Shown here: positions 1-7,690 of the stretch, piece after piece
Position numbering within the stretch: the first letter of the stretch is position 1
Layout of the letters: each line of letters begins with the position of its first letter
Origin: JAWBOD01 sp964651405
GTDB lineage: Archaea; Aenigmatarchaeota; Aenigmatarchaeia; Aenigmatarchaeales; Aenigmatarchaeaceae
DNA: 9,170 bases
NCBI GenBank assembly: GCA_964651405.1
Contig: CAZYZB010000033.1
Span: 1 to 9,170, forward strand
Reading direction: 5' to 3'
Translations under genes and position numbers: made by a program
Notes under the pieces: generated by a model
The model's database searches: none
The model's input: only the letters and a program-made list of their open reading frames with translations
Told to the model about the DNA's origin: nothing

Positions 1-52
1 AATTGAGAAATGGCGACCCTTTAAATATGCAGTTAAAGGGTGGTGGCAGAAT

Positions 53-2194
53 ATGTGGGTTAAAAAGTCAATTGACAAGGTAAGGGAATTTTATGATAAT
101 AAAATTAAAAAGCCGATAAGTGGTATTAAAGATAGTTTTAACGATTGGTTTAATCATAAAGAAGGCGCAGGAGTTCTTGAATCATCACAAGATATAGGAG
201 CAGTTAAAAACTATTTTATGCTTCATCGTGATGAAATTACCAATGAAGTAAAGGATAATATTGACGAGTTTATAGGTCCTATGAATGAGATTAATGCAGC
301 AAATGGAATTGAAAGAGTGATTACGTCAGCGTCTGATGTTCAAGATGATGATGTCATTAGACTCATAAACAGTCGTGAACGATATTTCAATGCCAATGCA
401 TTGGTTAAGTATTTTCCTCGTCAACAAGATGACTTAACCCAGATAGGTGCTGAAATCATTGGTAAGGAATATTATAATAGAGCTCAAAAAGTAAGAGATT
501 TAGTTTGGAGCACGAATGATATATCTGTTATCGATGCTGCTTGGCAGGATTATAATGATTTATTTATTCCATTTAAAAACCTTGATGCAACAAAACAACA
601 AGGACTGATAGATAAAATTTCTGAAGGATATATAAACAGACAAACTGGGCAAGCTTTGAAAATTGATCCAAATGTTGTAGAAGATCTTTATGAATATGCT
701 AGAGTTAGTGGTTTTAAGAATGGTGCTTTTACAACAAATCTCAACTTGATGGTAAGCCAAGCAGATAGTGTCAAGGCTGATATGATACTACTTGCTCCAG
801 CCTACGTTTCTAAAAGATACTTCAAAGTTGAAAAAGTAGCAGATCGCCTTTTATCTCCAATTATAACAGATCAATCTTTTTCAAAACTTAAAACATTAAC
901 AACAAGAGGATGGCAAAAAATCACGCGTGGTGTGTTTATTGATTTAAATAGAGTTGGAGCTGCTTATGATCCTGTTTTTGGCAGCATTCCTGTTTCAATA
1001 GCACCATACAATATTTTATCAAGTCCTTACTCCATTAAAGAGGCTTTGAGCAGGGCATCGGAAATTAAGGAAGGAGGATGTTCTAACAATGCTATATGCA
1101 GAATAGTAAGAATGGGAGTTCAGGGACCAACAGAGACTGCTAATTCTTACCTGCTTGATAGAAGAGTTCCTGATAGCATTGAAGTAAAAACATGGAGGCC
1201 AAAACCAGACTTAATTGCTAGAACACCTATTGGTATAAATACAATATCTCTTTATCTTTCAGTTCCTGAAAATCCAAGATTCCATGTTGTGGGTCCATGC
1301 TTCGGATTGGCTAAGGTTTGGAAAAATGGAGATAATGTTTTCGTTAGCATAGAGAAGGATGAAAAATGCAATGTTAATTGCAAGCAAGAGAACATACAGC
1401 TTTCTACGCCTTCCAATGTCACAGTTCCATTTACTGATTGGAGCATACCATTACCCTCTTTCAATATAGGAACTGCTGGTCCGGGCAGTGTTGATACTCC
1501 GAATTACTGTTATGCAGATGAAGAGTTTATTTGGGGAGGTGATTTAGGGAAAGGTGGTGATGCACCTTATGCTGAAGCATATTTCCCGGGTTATGCAGCA
1601 TGTGTTTTAATTTGTTCGGCAGCTACGCAGGGAACTGGTACAAAAGTATGCCTTAAATCATGCGGTTATGCTGCAATAGGAATATTAACTGTAAATACTT
1701 TAGCTGCTACACAAGCTTACAGGGATGTTCCAAGTTGGAAAAGGCAAGAGACTGGTTGGGGATATTGGAATTATCAGAAGGCAATGGACATATGCGATAC
1801 TATAGATTTTATATCGAGCTTTGGCTCATTTTCAACTACAAAGGTTGTTAATGGAAAAGTTGTACCTGTTAAAATGGGTAGTGTCCAAAAGGTATTATCA
1901 ACATCAGGAAAAAATATCCAAAAAATATCAAAATATACTACAATTGGTGTAGGCGATCTTTGTATTGCAATGCAATTAATGGGAGACACTTCATTGGCTT
2001 GGCCAATTAAAACACCTATACCTGAGTTTTACAAAAAAGCAGCTGTTTTAGATGACAAGTGCATGCAAGAGTCGGCGTCTCAATGTGCATGGCTTACGAG
2101 GTGTGATCCACCAAATCTTCGTTGTCCAGTAGACCCACAAACTAACATAGAAATGGAATGCATTGAAGGCGTATGCAAAAAGAGGTTTAGTTGA
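53..2194 (+). CDS. Large uncharacterised protein with Cys-rich C-terminus, first gene of the pilin operon (possibly 5'-partial)
   Basis: I do not recognise this 713-residue protein. The N-terminal third is charged and helical-looking, beginning with a Lys-rich amphipathic stretch. The middle looks mixed alpha/beta. Around residues 510-555 two short hydrophobic segments flank a KVCLKSC motif and could touch the membrane. The last 44 residues hold six cysteines (670, 678, 684, 691, 703, 708), like small extracellular disulfide modules. ATG at 53 follows GGTGGTGG (39-46, 6-nt spacing), an acceptable Shine-Dalgarno sequence. However, the frame has no stop back to position 2, and the upstream codons read like protein (WRPFKYAVKGWW), so the true start may lie outside the window with a missing signal or membrane segment. 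It ends one base before the next gene's ATG, so it is probably co-translated with the pilins and may act in their export, anchoring or the pilus base. That role is inferred from context only. Confidence 0.75.
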   Translation: MWVKKSIDKVREFYDNKIKKPISGIKDSFNDWFNHKEGAGVLESSQDIGAVKNYFMLHRDEITNEVKDNIDEFIGPMNEINAANGIERVITSASDVQDDDVIRLINSRERYFNANALVKYFPRQQDDLTQIGAEIIGKEYYNRAQKVRDLVWSTNDISVIDAAWQDYNDLFIPFKNLDATKQQGLIDKISEGYINRQTGQALKIDPNVVEDLYEYARVSGFKNGAFTTNLNLMVSQADSVKADMILLAPAYVSKRYFKVEKVADRLLSPIITDQSFSKLKTLTTRGWQKITRGVFIDLNRVGAAYDPVFGSIPVSIAPYNILSSPYSIKEALSRASEIKEGGCSNNAICRIVRMGVQGPTETANSYLLDRRVPDSIEVKTWRPKPDLIARTPIGINTISLYLSVPENPRFHVVGPCFGLAKVWKNGDNVFVSIEKDEKCNVNCKQENIQLSTPSNVTVPFTDWSIPLPSFNIGTAGPGSVDTPNYCYADEEFIWGGDLGKGGDAPYAEAYFPGYAACVLICSAATQGTGTKVCLKSCGYAAIGILTVNTLAATQAYRDVPSWKRQETGWGYWNYQKAMDICDTIDFISSFGSFSTTKVVNGKVVPVKMGSVQKVLSTSGKNIQKISKYTTIGVGDLCIAMQLMGDTSLAWPIKTPIPEFYKKAAVLDDKCMQESASQCAWLTRCDPPNLRCPVDPQTNIEMECIEGVCKKRFS

Positions 2195-2195
2195 A

Positions 2196-3343
2196 ATGAA
2201 AGGAATGACAGAAGATTTCTTATTGTTTGTTGTAGGTATTTTTGTTATTCTTATAATTCTTGCAACAGTCTTTGGCAGAGGAGTAATATATAATATTTTA
2301 GGGTCTTTAGCTGAGGTGGAACCGTCTTATCTTCAAGATACAATAAGAACTGCCTTAACAGTAGCTTCGCATTCTCCTGGAGAGTATGAAGCAAGAATCA
2401 AAATTCCTCTTAAACATATAATTACATTGAATGACACTTCTTATCCTTCAGTTTGGGTTGAGGCATCAGAAACTCAATTCCAATTTACGAACACCTCTCC
2501 AATAGCATTTTTAAAACCTAATGATTGCGACATTATTAAAAAATGCACAAAGACCTGTGGCATGATAGGAGATGCCTGTGGTAAACAGGATTGCTGTGGT
2601 GTCTTGAATTGTGCTTTTGGTACATGCAACAGCAGCACATGCGGGAATAATGTTATAGAAGATGGAGAGGAATGCGATCCAGGAAGCCTAGGCGGATCAG
2701 CATATGCTGCGGCATGTCCTGGACAATGCCGAAAAGACTGCACATGCCCTATATTTCACGGCGCATATATACCTCAGTGTTCTGATGGAAAAAATANNNN
2801 NNNNNNNNNNNNNNNNNNNNNNNNNNNNNNNNNNNNNNNNNNNNNNNNNNNNNNNNNNNNNNNNNNNNNNNNNNNNNNNNNNNNNNNNNNNNNNNNACAT
2901 GCCCTATATTTCACGGCGCATATATACCTCAGTGTTCTGATGGAAAAAATAATGATGGTGATAACCCACCTTTAAATGACACCGATGATCCAGGATGCCA
3001 TACAGACAGCGATCCGGCAAACAGTGCTAGTTATAATAGGACAGATGATACTGAAGGTCCTCCACAATGCAATGACTTTATTAATAATGACGACGATAGG
3101 GGCGTATCATTGCCAAATATCAATGACCCTAGTTGTCATATTGATCACGACTTGGCTAAACCTTATGACCCGAATATAAATAGAGAGTTTGGGTTAGAAG
3201 GAGAATTTTGTAATAACGATAATGAATGTTACAAGTATTTTTCCTGTATAAGTAAAATCAAGTTTGAAAAAATGGGTGAAACACTAGTAATAAGGAAGTA
3301 TTTCGAGAATGATAGATGTAAATTAATGATTCAGAAGGGATGA
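2196..3343 (+). CDS. Minor pilin-like surface protein with Cys-rich and DGxxNDxD repeats, split by an assembly gap
   Basis: The protein begins MKG, then MTEDF and a strong hydrophobic helix to about residue 28. This is the layout of an archaeal class III (type IV pilin) signal peptide, with cleavage expected after Gly3. A soluble region of about 80 residues follows, then a disulfide-rich part: clustered cysteines from C111, a CGNNVIEDGEECDPG motif (149 onward) typical of Myxococcus-type cysteine-rich repeats, and two DGxxNDxD units (C195-C216 and C240-C262) of the kind common in secreted proteins and probably calcium-binding. As written, a 100-N gap breaks the frame. Removing 2797-2951 (Ns plus a duplicated 55-mer) restores one open frame of 330 residues. 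ATG 2196 was chosen over an in-frame TTG at 2163 because it lies one base after the upstream stop, has AGAGGT at 2181-2186 and gives the standard signal peptide. It likely forms part of, or decorates, a pilus. Confidence 0.85.
2742..2796 (+). repeat. 55-bp exact duplicate, left copy, at the assembly gap
   Basis: These 55 bases are identical to 2897-2951 on the other side of the N run. The match ends exactly at the first N and restarts at the first base after it, as expected for two contigs sharing a k-mer-sized overlap (55 is a common assembler k). Reading through a single copy keeps the pilin-like gene in frame. Confidence 0.9.
2797..2896. other. Assembly gap of exactly 100 N
   Basis: The run is 100 unknown bases, a usual placeholder length. 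The 55-bp duplication on both sides implies the real gap length is negative, meaning the contig ends overlap, so probably no sequence is missing. A genuine in-frame tandem repeat cannot be fully excluded. Confidence 0.95.
2897..2951 (+). repeat. 55-bp exact duplicate, right copy, at the assembly gap
   Basis: This is identical to 2742-2796. Deleting this copy with the Ns (155 bases, not a multiple of three) shifts the downstream frame so that the stop at 3341-3343 becomes the end of the gene begun at 2196. Confidence 0.9.
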
Positions 3344-3344
3344 A

Positions 3345-3842
3345 ATGAAAGGCAGCACATTTGCTCTTAGCGAAACTTTTATGAAGATTTTAACAACGGC
3401 ATACGTAGCCATAGTTCTCTTAGGCATATATTTTGCTTTAAACCAATATCATTTAATATTTGTTGAAAATAGAGTAGACAGAGAAGCATTGAATATCGGC
3501 AACGCAATCTTATCGAGCTGCATAGCTGAATATTCTGGAGGTTACCCAGTGAAAGGCCTTTTGTCAAAAGAAAAAATAGAAGAAGAAAACGAAAGAGACC
3601 CATTCAGAGAAGAAAACATTCAATGCCTTAGATATGATAAAGGCATCTATATTGAAATTTACGATACAAGCAAAAATATTTTATACCGTGTTGGAAATTT
3701 TGGAGTTTGTGACCGACATCACGCATTTCCAGACTGTATCAAAAAAGATACAACTACTACTACAACTTTTCCAGCTGCTTTGAACATAACAAATAAAGTT
3801 ATTCCAGTAATAGTTAACGTGTCCATAGGTGTTGCAGAATGA
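3345..3842 (+). CDS. Minor pilin-like protein with poly-Thr linker
   Basis: This 165-residue protein starts MKGSTFALSETF, followed by a hydrophobic helix at about residues 13-35. This again looks like an archaeal type IV pilin signal with a two-residue basic part and Gly before the cleavage point. Here the first acidic residue is further in (Glu10) than in its neighbours. The body contains NRVDREALNIGNAILSSC, which resembles the conserved helix after the membrane segment of many archaeal pilin-like proteins, then a charged stretch (EKIEEENERD) and a small domain with cysteines. A run of six threonines (aca/act codons near 3750-3767) separates it from a short C-terminal strand and is a likely O-glycosylated linker. 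The gene starts one base after the preceding stop and overlaps the next by four bases (ATGA), which implies coupled translation. The exact role in the pilus is unknown. Confidence 0.8.
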   Translation: MKGSTFALSETFMKILTTAYVAIVLLGIYFALNQYHLIFVENRVDREALNIGNAILSSCIAEYSGGYPVKGLLSKEKIEEENERDPFREENIQCLRYDKGIYIEIYDTSKNILYRVGNFGVCDRHHAFPDCIKKDTTTTTTFPAALNITNKVIPVIVNVSIGVAE

Positions 3843-4399
3843 AGGGTGTAGAATTATTAGCTTCATTGATTGCAATTTTAATGATGATAGGTATAGCTTC
3901 ATTGCTTGGAGGAGCTATAATCTTTGTTTTAAACGCAGTAAGACAACCCTTATCAGACAGAATAGACTATGAGCTATATTTGTCCTCAATTTATCCTCCT
4001 ATCAAGTTCGAGACCATGTTGTTATCTTATTTAGAGTCAACAGAAGAGAATTCAGGCTTTCAAATTAAGAAGATACTTACATATGCAGCTTATCAAAAAA
4101 ACATCACAAATGTTTTTGTTGAAGGTAACAACGAAGTTACTATGCTGTCAGAATCTACATATGGAATATTCTCTGGTTGGCTTGGAGGAAATGGCTACAT
4201 AATTGCACTCAATGTTGGAGACGACCAGTACATAATTGCAGAAAATACGAGAGCCTTTCCAACTCTTCCAGATAAAGCTTTGAAACTAAAAAGAATTTCA
4301 GTGCCTCTTTACACTGATGCGACTTTAATTAGAAGATCTATTGCTGAAAAAGGTCGAGAATTGCCATTAAACGTTACTCTTGATTTTTATGTATTGTAA
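3839..4399 (+). CDS. Minor pilin-like membrane-anchored protein
   Basis: This 186-residue protein begins MKGVELLASLIAILMMIG, a class III-type signal with cleavage predicted after Gly3, Glu at +2 and a hydrophobic helix to about residue 32. The first five residues match the two small pilins further downstream. The rest is a soluble domain of about 150 residues with no cysteines, two N-glycosylation sequons (NIT, NVT) and no family I recognise. The start overlaps the previous stop (ATGA), with GGTG at 3827-3830 as Shine-Dalgarno. The end overlaps the next gene's ATG by 11 bases. Lacking cysteine modules, it may be a structural or assembly-priming subunit rather than a binding one, which is inference. 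Confidence 0.82.
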   Translation: MKGVELLASLIAILMMIGIASLLGGAIIFVLNAVRQPLSDRIDYELYLSSIYPPIKFETMLLSYLESTEENSGFQIKKILTYAAYQKNITNVFVEGNNEVTMLSESTYGIFSGWLGGNGYIIALNVGDDQYIIAENTRAFPTLPDKALKLKRISVPLYTDATLIRRSIAEKGRELPLNVTLDFYVL

Positions 4400-7300
4400 A
4401 AAAGGTTTAGTTATTCCAGTTTTAGGAACTGTACTTATTATTATTACAATAATTTCTTTGATGTTCGTGGGTGCTTTTTCTTCTAGCATGGAAGGTGGAA
4501 TTATTCAAAAAGGAGGAAAGGCAATTTCACTTTCTAATTATGTTGAATTTTGGAAAAAATCAATTGATGAAAGCTCTAAAATAATTTTTATGAGAACTGC
4601 CTATGACTTGGGAAAGACCGGAGGAATGGAAAGCTTAGACGTACCTATATGGAATAGCACCTATCTTTCTATAGGCTTTTTAAGAGAGGAACTAGAGAAC
4701 AGAATAAATGAAAATCTTCCTAAAAGCTCAATAGGATCTGGAAAAATAGTAAAATTTGGAGAAGGCAACATACATATCAATTTAAACATATTGGACGGTG
4801 ATGTAAATTATGATGGCGATGTAGATAACGATGATCTTAACATTTGTGTTGCTGCTTATGGATCATCTCCTGGAGATTTAAATTGGAATCCTGACTGTGA
4901 TTTTAATTATGATAAAACCATAGATATACTTGATGCAGTTTTGTTAGTACGTAATTTGGGTAAAAGTGGTCCTACTCTTAGCGATTCAAAAAACTTTCTT
5001 GTTAAAGGAAATAAAAGTTTCTCTATTTATGATAAGTCAATAGATTCTACTGCTTATGCTAGCAATGTTTTTAATTCAAATGCGAGCTCTAGCTATTTTA
5101 AACTTATTTATGTTGGTAGAAAAATAGTAGAAGACCCTAGTTATAGTTCGTTATTAAATGATATGACAGCATTGAAGATCAAGCTTCAAACAGACTTTCC
5201 AAACTTGGACTTTGAATTGGAACTTTCTACAACAGACTCTTCTGAAAACGGTTTAGTAGGATACTGGACATTTGATGAGGGCGTTGGAAACATTGTAAAA
5301 GATGCTAGTAACAATGGCAACGATGGTACTTTGATTAACGGACCTCAATGGATTAGTGGAAAATATGGGAGTGCCCTGAAATTCGATGGCTCTAACAAAT
5401 ATGTAGAGATTCCAGATGATCCATCATTGCGTGCTGAGAACAATAAAATAACTATTGAGCTATGGTTTAAAAGAGATAAAGTGCCGACAGGCGTTCAGTG
5501 CTTAATTAATAAAATAGGAGATGGCCCTGATACTGTTTTTGCAGATTACAATGTTACTTATTACATTTCAGTACCTTCTTCAGGATCTTCTAGTGGTGGA
5601 GTTATTACAGAATTTAATTCTCAATTCTCATATTTTATTGCTTATGGTTCTTATAGTTTTACAGAGTCTGTAGATTTTGGTTTGATAAGAGATTACAACT
5701 GGCATCATTTAGCAGAAACTTATGATGGAAATATATTAAAATCATATTTAGATGGAAGCATTATCTCAACAAAGGTAACAACAACTAAAAAAATGCCCTT
5801 AAATGATCAACCCGTAAGAATAGGTGGAGAAAATATATTTCATAACCAGTTCAATGGCACAATAGATGAAGTAAAAATTTACAATAGAGCTTTGTCTGAA
5901 GATGAGATAAAAGGGGATTATGAATCGCCACCTCAAAGAAATGTAATTGAAGTCACTATAACAGATAAAAGTTGTTTGCCTGACAACTATTGCCTAGCTC
6001 CGTTAAAGAAAGGAGAAGCAGGAATAACAGTTGGTGGAAAGCAAATCCCTTATGATTATTTAAAATTAAAATTTAAAGCTTTAGACGGTTTTGGTATTCC
6101 TTTGGGAGGTGACTTTGGTTTTAGTGTATCTCCATCGGATAATATTATAGTGCAGGGAAATACAGCTACACCAACAGTCAATGTTTTTGGAGTCTCAACA
6201 GCTGCAATCACTTTATCAATCATAGGTTGTCCAGCAGGATCCATGTGTCAATTTGTTCCAAATGCTAAAGTTCCACCTTTTTCATCAATTCTAACGATAA
6301 CAAATGCTCCTATAGGAACACATACAATGACAGTTTATGGGACTAATGGAACAACAACGCATTCGAAGCCATATTCATTAACAGTTACTCCTGTTGCATG
6401 TCGCTGTTCACCTGGAACTCCTGATGAAACAACTTGTGGTTCTTGTGCAGGCGCTACTACTAGTAAACAACCAAGTTGGTGCGATGCTATGGGTAACTGG
6501 GTTTCTGACCAATGTGGTGCGACTCGTCATGGTTGCAGTTGTCCATTAGGTAAAACATGTGATGCTGCAATTGGTGCTTGTTGCACACCGACAACATGTT
6601 CAGCATTGGGAAAGAACTGTGGGTCATGGCCTGATGGATGTGGAAATATATTGAACTGCGGAACATGCTTGGCAGGTCAGGCATGTAATAATGGAGTATG
6701 CTGTAGTCCAAAAACATGTGTAAATTATCCAGGACAATGCGGTTCATTGTCAGACGGATGCGGTGGAACGATAACATGCGGTTTAAGTTGTGATGATAGT
6801 AATCCATGTACAAACGATTTTTGTTCAGGTAATACATGTACACACACAAATTTACCAGATGGAACACTTTGTGATGGTCCAGGAAAAACATGTCAATCAG
6901 GTATTTGTTTATGTGTCCCCAAAACATGTGTAAATTATCCTGGGCAATGCGGTTCATTGTCAGACGGATGTGGAGGAATAATAACATGCAACTGTCCGCT
7001 AGGTGAAAATTGTGTTAGTGGTACATGCGTTCCATCATGCACGCCAACAACATGTGCAGCATTGGGAAAGAACTGTGGATCATGGTCTGATGGATGTGGA
7101 GGAACATTGAACTGTGGGACATGCACTTTACCTCAAACATGCTCTAATGGAGTATGTGTTTGTCAATGTTCAGATGGAACACCGTGCGGTCAATGCGCAA
7201 TAACTGATGCATTTAAACCAAGTTGGTGCGATAACAATGGAAATTGGGTCGCTAATCAATGCAATGCACCTCATAGCTGCCAATGCCCAGGTGCAAGTCC

Positions 7301-7598
7301 TATATGTAAGCTAGATGGCACATGTAAACCTAGAGGCATGGGCTGTTTTTGTGATTGGAATATGGAATATGCATGCGGAATATCACCAAATACACATGCT
7401 GAGTGTAGAATAGCTATATGGTGGTATGCATGGTGGAAAAAATGTGAGTGTAAAGATTCAGTAGGAGACCCTAATCCTGGTTGCGGCCAAATATATGGAA
7501 TCATATGTGGCGGCTTCCCAGAATATACAGAGATCTGTAGAAACAGTTTATGGCCTATTGTTGATCCTGCATGCGAATGTACCTCATGCCCGTCATAA
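4389..7598 (+). CDS. Giant pilin-like adhesin: pilin anchor, dockerin pair, LamG domain, Ig-like region, Cys-rich tail
   Basis: This 1069-residue protein starts MYCKKG, then a hydrophobic helix to about residue 30, consistent with prepilin-peptidase cleavage after KKG. Residues 136-192 hold two perfect dockerin-type calcium loops, with ligands at D138/N140/D142/D149 and D171/N173/D175/D182. Residues 288-512 are a LamG/concanavalin-like domain (GYWTFDEG start, KFDG, WHH, GTIDEVKIYNRAL end), a fold that usually binds carbohydrate or protein. Residues 513-670 look beta-rich and Ig-like (GTHTMTVYGTNG motif). Residues 671-1069 carry about 68 cysteines in repeated modules. ATG 4389 was preferred over TTG 4380 because it gives the short basic start. 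No clear Shine-Dalgarno is present, so translation is likely coupled to the upstream gene, overlapped by 11 bases. The architecture suggests an extracellular adhesin at a pilus tip or cell surface. The ligand is unknown. Confidence 0.88.
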   Translation: MYCKKGLVIPVLGTVLIIITIISLMFVGAFSSSMEGGIIQKGGKAISLSNYVEFWKKSIDESSKIIFMRTAYDLGKTGGMESLDVPIWNSTYLSIGFLREELENRINENLPKSSIGSGKIVKFGEGNIHINLNILDGDVNYDGDVDNDDLNICVAAYGSSPGDLNWNPDCDFNYDKTIDILDAVLLVRNLGKSGPTLSDSKNFLVKGNKSFSIYDKSIDSTAYASNVFNSNASSSYFKLIYVGRKIVEDPSYSSLLNDMTALKIKLQTDFPNLDFELELSTTDSSENGLVGYWTFDEGVGNIVKDASNNGNDGTLINGPQWISGKYGSALKFDGSNKYVEIPDDPSLRAENNKITIELWFKRDKVPTGVQCLINKIGDGPDTVFADYNVTYYISVPSSGSSSGGVITEFNSQFSYFIAYGSYSFTESVDFGLIRDYNWHHLAETYDGNILKSYLDGSIISTKVTTTKKMPLNDQPVRIGGENIFHNQFNGTIDEVKIYNRALSEDEIKGDYESPPQRNVIEVTITDKSCLPDNYCLAPLKKGEAGITVGGKQIPYDYLKLKFKALDGFGIPLGGDFGFSVSPSDNIIVQGNTATPTVNVFGVSTAAITLSIIGCPAGSMCQFVPNAKVPPFSSILTITNAPIGTHTMTVYGTNGTTTHSKPYSLTVTPVACRCSPGTPDETTCGSCAGATTSKQPSWCDAMGNWVSDQCGATRHGCSCPLGKTCDAAIGACCTPTTCSALGKNCGSWPDGCGNILNCGTCLAGQACNNGVCCSPKTCVNYPGQCGSLSDGCGGTITCGLSCDDSNPCTNDFCSGNTCTHTNLPDGTLCDGPGKTCQSGICLCVPKTCVNYPGQCGSLSDGCGGIITCNCPLGENCVSGTCVPSCTPTTCAALGKNCGSWSDGCGGTLNCGTCTLPQTCSNGVCVCQCSDGTPCGQCAITDAFKPSWCDNNGNWVANQCNAPHSCQCPGASPICKLDGTCKPRGMGCFCDWNMEYACGISPNTHAECRIAIWWYAWWKKCECKDSVGDPNPGCGQIYGIICGGFPEYTEICRNSLWPIVDPACECTSCPS
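6399..6515 (+). repeat. Cys-rich module C, copy 1
   Basis: This copy encodes residues 671-709. It shares with copy 2 (7161-7262) the pattern CxCSxGTP..CGxC, then PSWCD..GNWV..QC. The DNA includes the shared string ccaagttggtgcgat. It is the outer left element of the mirror-ordered tail. Confidence 0.7.
6582..6668 (+). repeat. Cys-rich module A, copy 1
   Basis: This 87-nt unit encodes the CTPTTCxALGKNCGSW, DGCG, LNCGTC pattern and recurs 456 nt downstream at 7038-7124 with only scattered differences. The pattern resembles cysteine-rich tails seen in secreted proteins of Myxococcota. Confidence 0.8.
6711..6779 (+). repeat. Cys-rich module B, copy 1
   Basis: This 69-nt unit encodes KTCVNYPGQCGSLSDGCGG and matches 6921-6989 with about six mismatches, roughly 91% identity. 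It is a diverged relative of module A. Confidence 0.8.
6921..6989 (+). repeat. Cys-rich module B, copy 2
   Basis: This is the second copy of the 69-nt unit, 210 nt after the first and in the same orientation. The spacer between the copies encodes a different CDDSNPCTNDFC module. Confidence 0.8.
7038..7124 (+). repeat. Cys-rich module A, copy 2
   Basis: This is the second copy of the 87-nt unit, placed after module B copy 2, so the order A-B-X-B-A is mirrored although every copy is in direct orientation. Confidence 0.8.
7161..7262 (+). repeat. Cys-rich module C, copy 2
   Basis: This counterpart of 6399-6515 starts CQCSDGTPCGQC and contains PSWCDNNGNWVANQC. It is the right outer element of the mirrored arrangement. 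After it comes a non-repeated Trp/Cys-rich end with an unusual WWYAWWKKC segment. Confidence 0.7.
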
Positions 7599-7648
7599 AC
7601 ATTATAAAATTCTTAAAAGTTAATAATTCTAAATAAAGAAGCCAAATC

Positions 7649-7657
7649 TTTATATAC
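7649..7657 (+). promoter_or_regulatory. TATA box for the first small pilin gene
   Basis: The sequence cttTATATAc is centred near 7653. With the usual archaeal spacing, transcription would start near 7679, giving a leader of about a dozen bases that contains the Shine-Dalgarno sequence. Confidence 0.6.
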
Positions 7658-7678
7658 AAGATTATCAATAAAAAGATA

Positions 7679-7685
7679 GAGGTGA
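7679..7685 (+). promoter_or_regulatory. Shine-Dalgarno GAGGTGA that fixes the GTG start at 7691
   Basis: GAGGTGA lies five bases before GTG 7691. An alternative in-frame GTG at 7682 lies inside this motif and would add only Met-Asn-Ala, so 7691, which matches the paralogue start MKGVELPIN, is preferred. Confidence 0.75.
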
Positions 7686-7690
7686 ACGCA

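Noticed and set aside
2163..2195. TTG start for the second gene, giving a KRGLVE-containing N-terminus
   Set aside because: It resembles a class III signal, but the hydrophobic core would be too far from the cleavage site. ATG 2196 has better spacing and a Shine-Dalgarno sequence.
2704..2940. Open frames running through the N gap on either strand
   Set aside because: They are carried by the Ns, which cannot contain stops, and by the duplicated 55-mer. The true frame is the one restored by collapsing the gap.
2976..3179. Separate small plus-strand gene after the gap
   Set aside because: It is out of frame with the restored pilin-like gene, which has convincing DGxxNDxD repeats across the same bases.
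6487..6987. Long minus-strand open frame (166 codons)
   Set aside because: It lies wholly inside the Cys-rich repeat region of the giant gene. Its apparent repeats mirror the coding repeats, and it has no start signal or recognisable product.
6582..7124. CRISPR-like or mobile-element repeats
   Set aside because: The repeats are few, imperfect, unevenly spaced and in frame within one protein, so they are coding modules.
7599..7648. Possible small RNA or gene between the giant gene and the pilin
   Set aside because: It is short AT-rich sequence without a hairpin, an open frame with a start signal, or a recognisable RNA motif.
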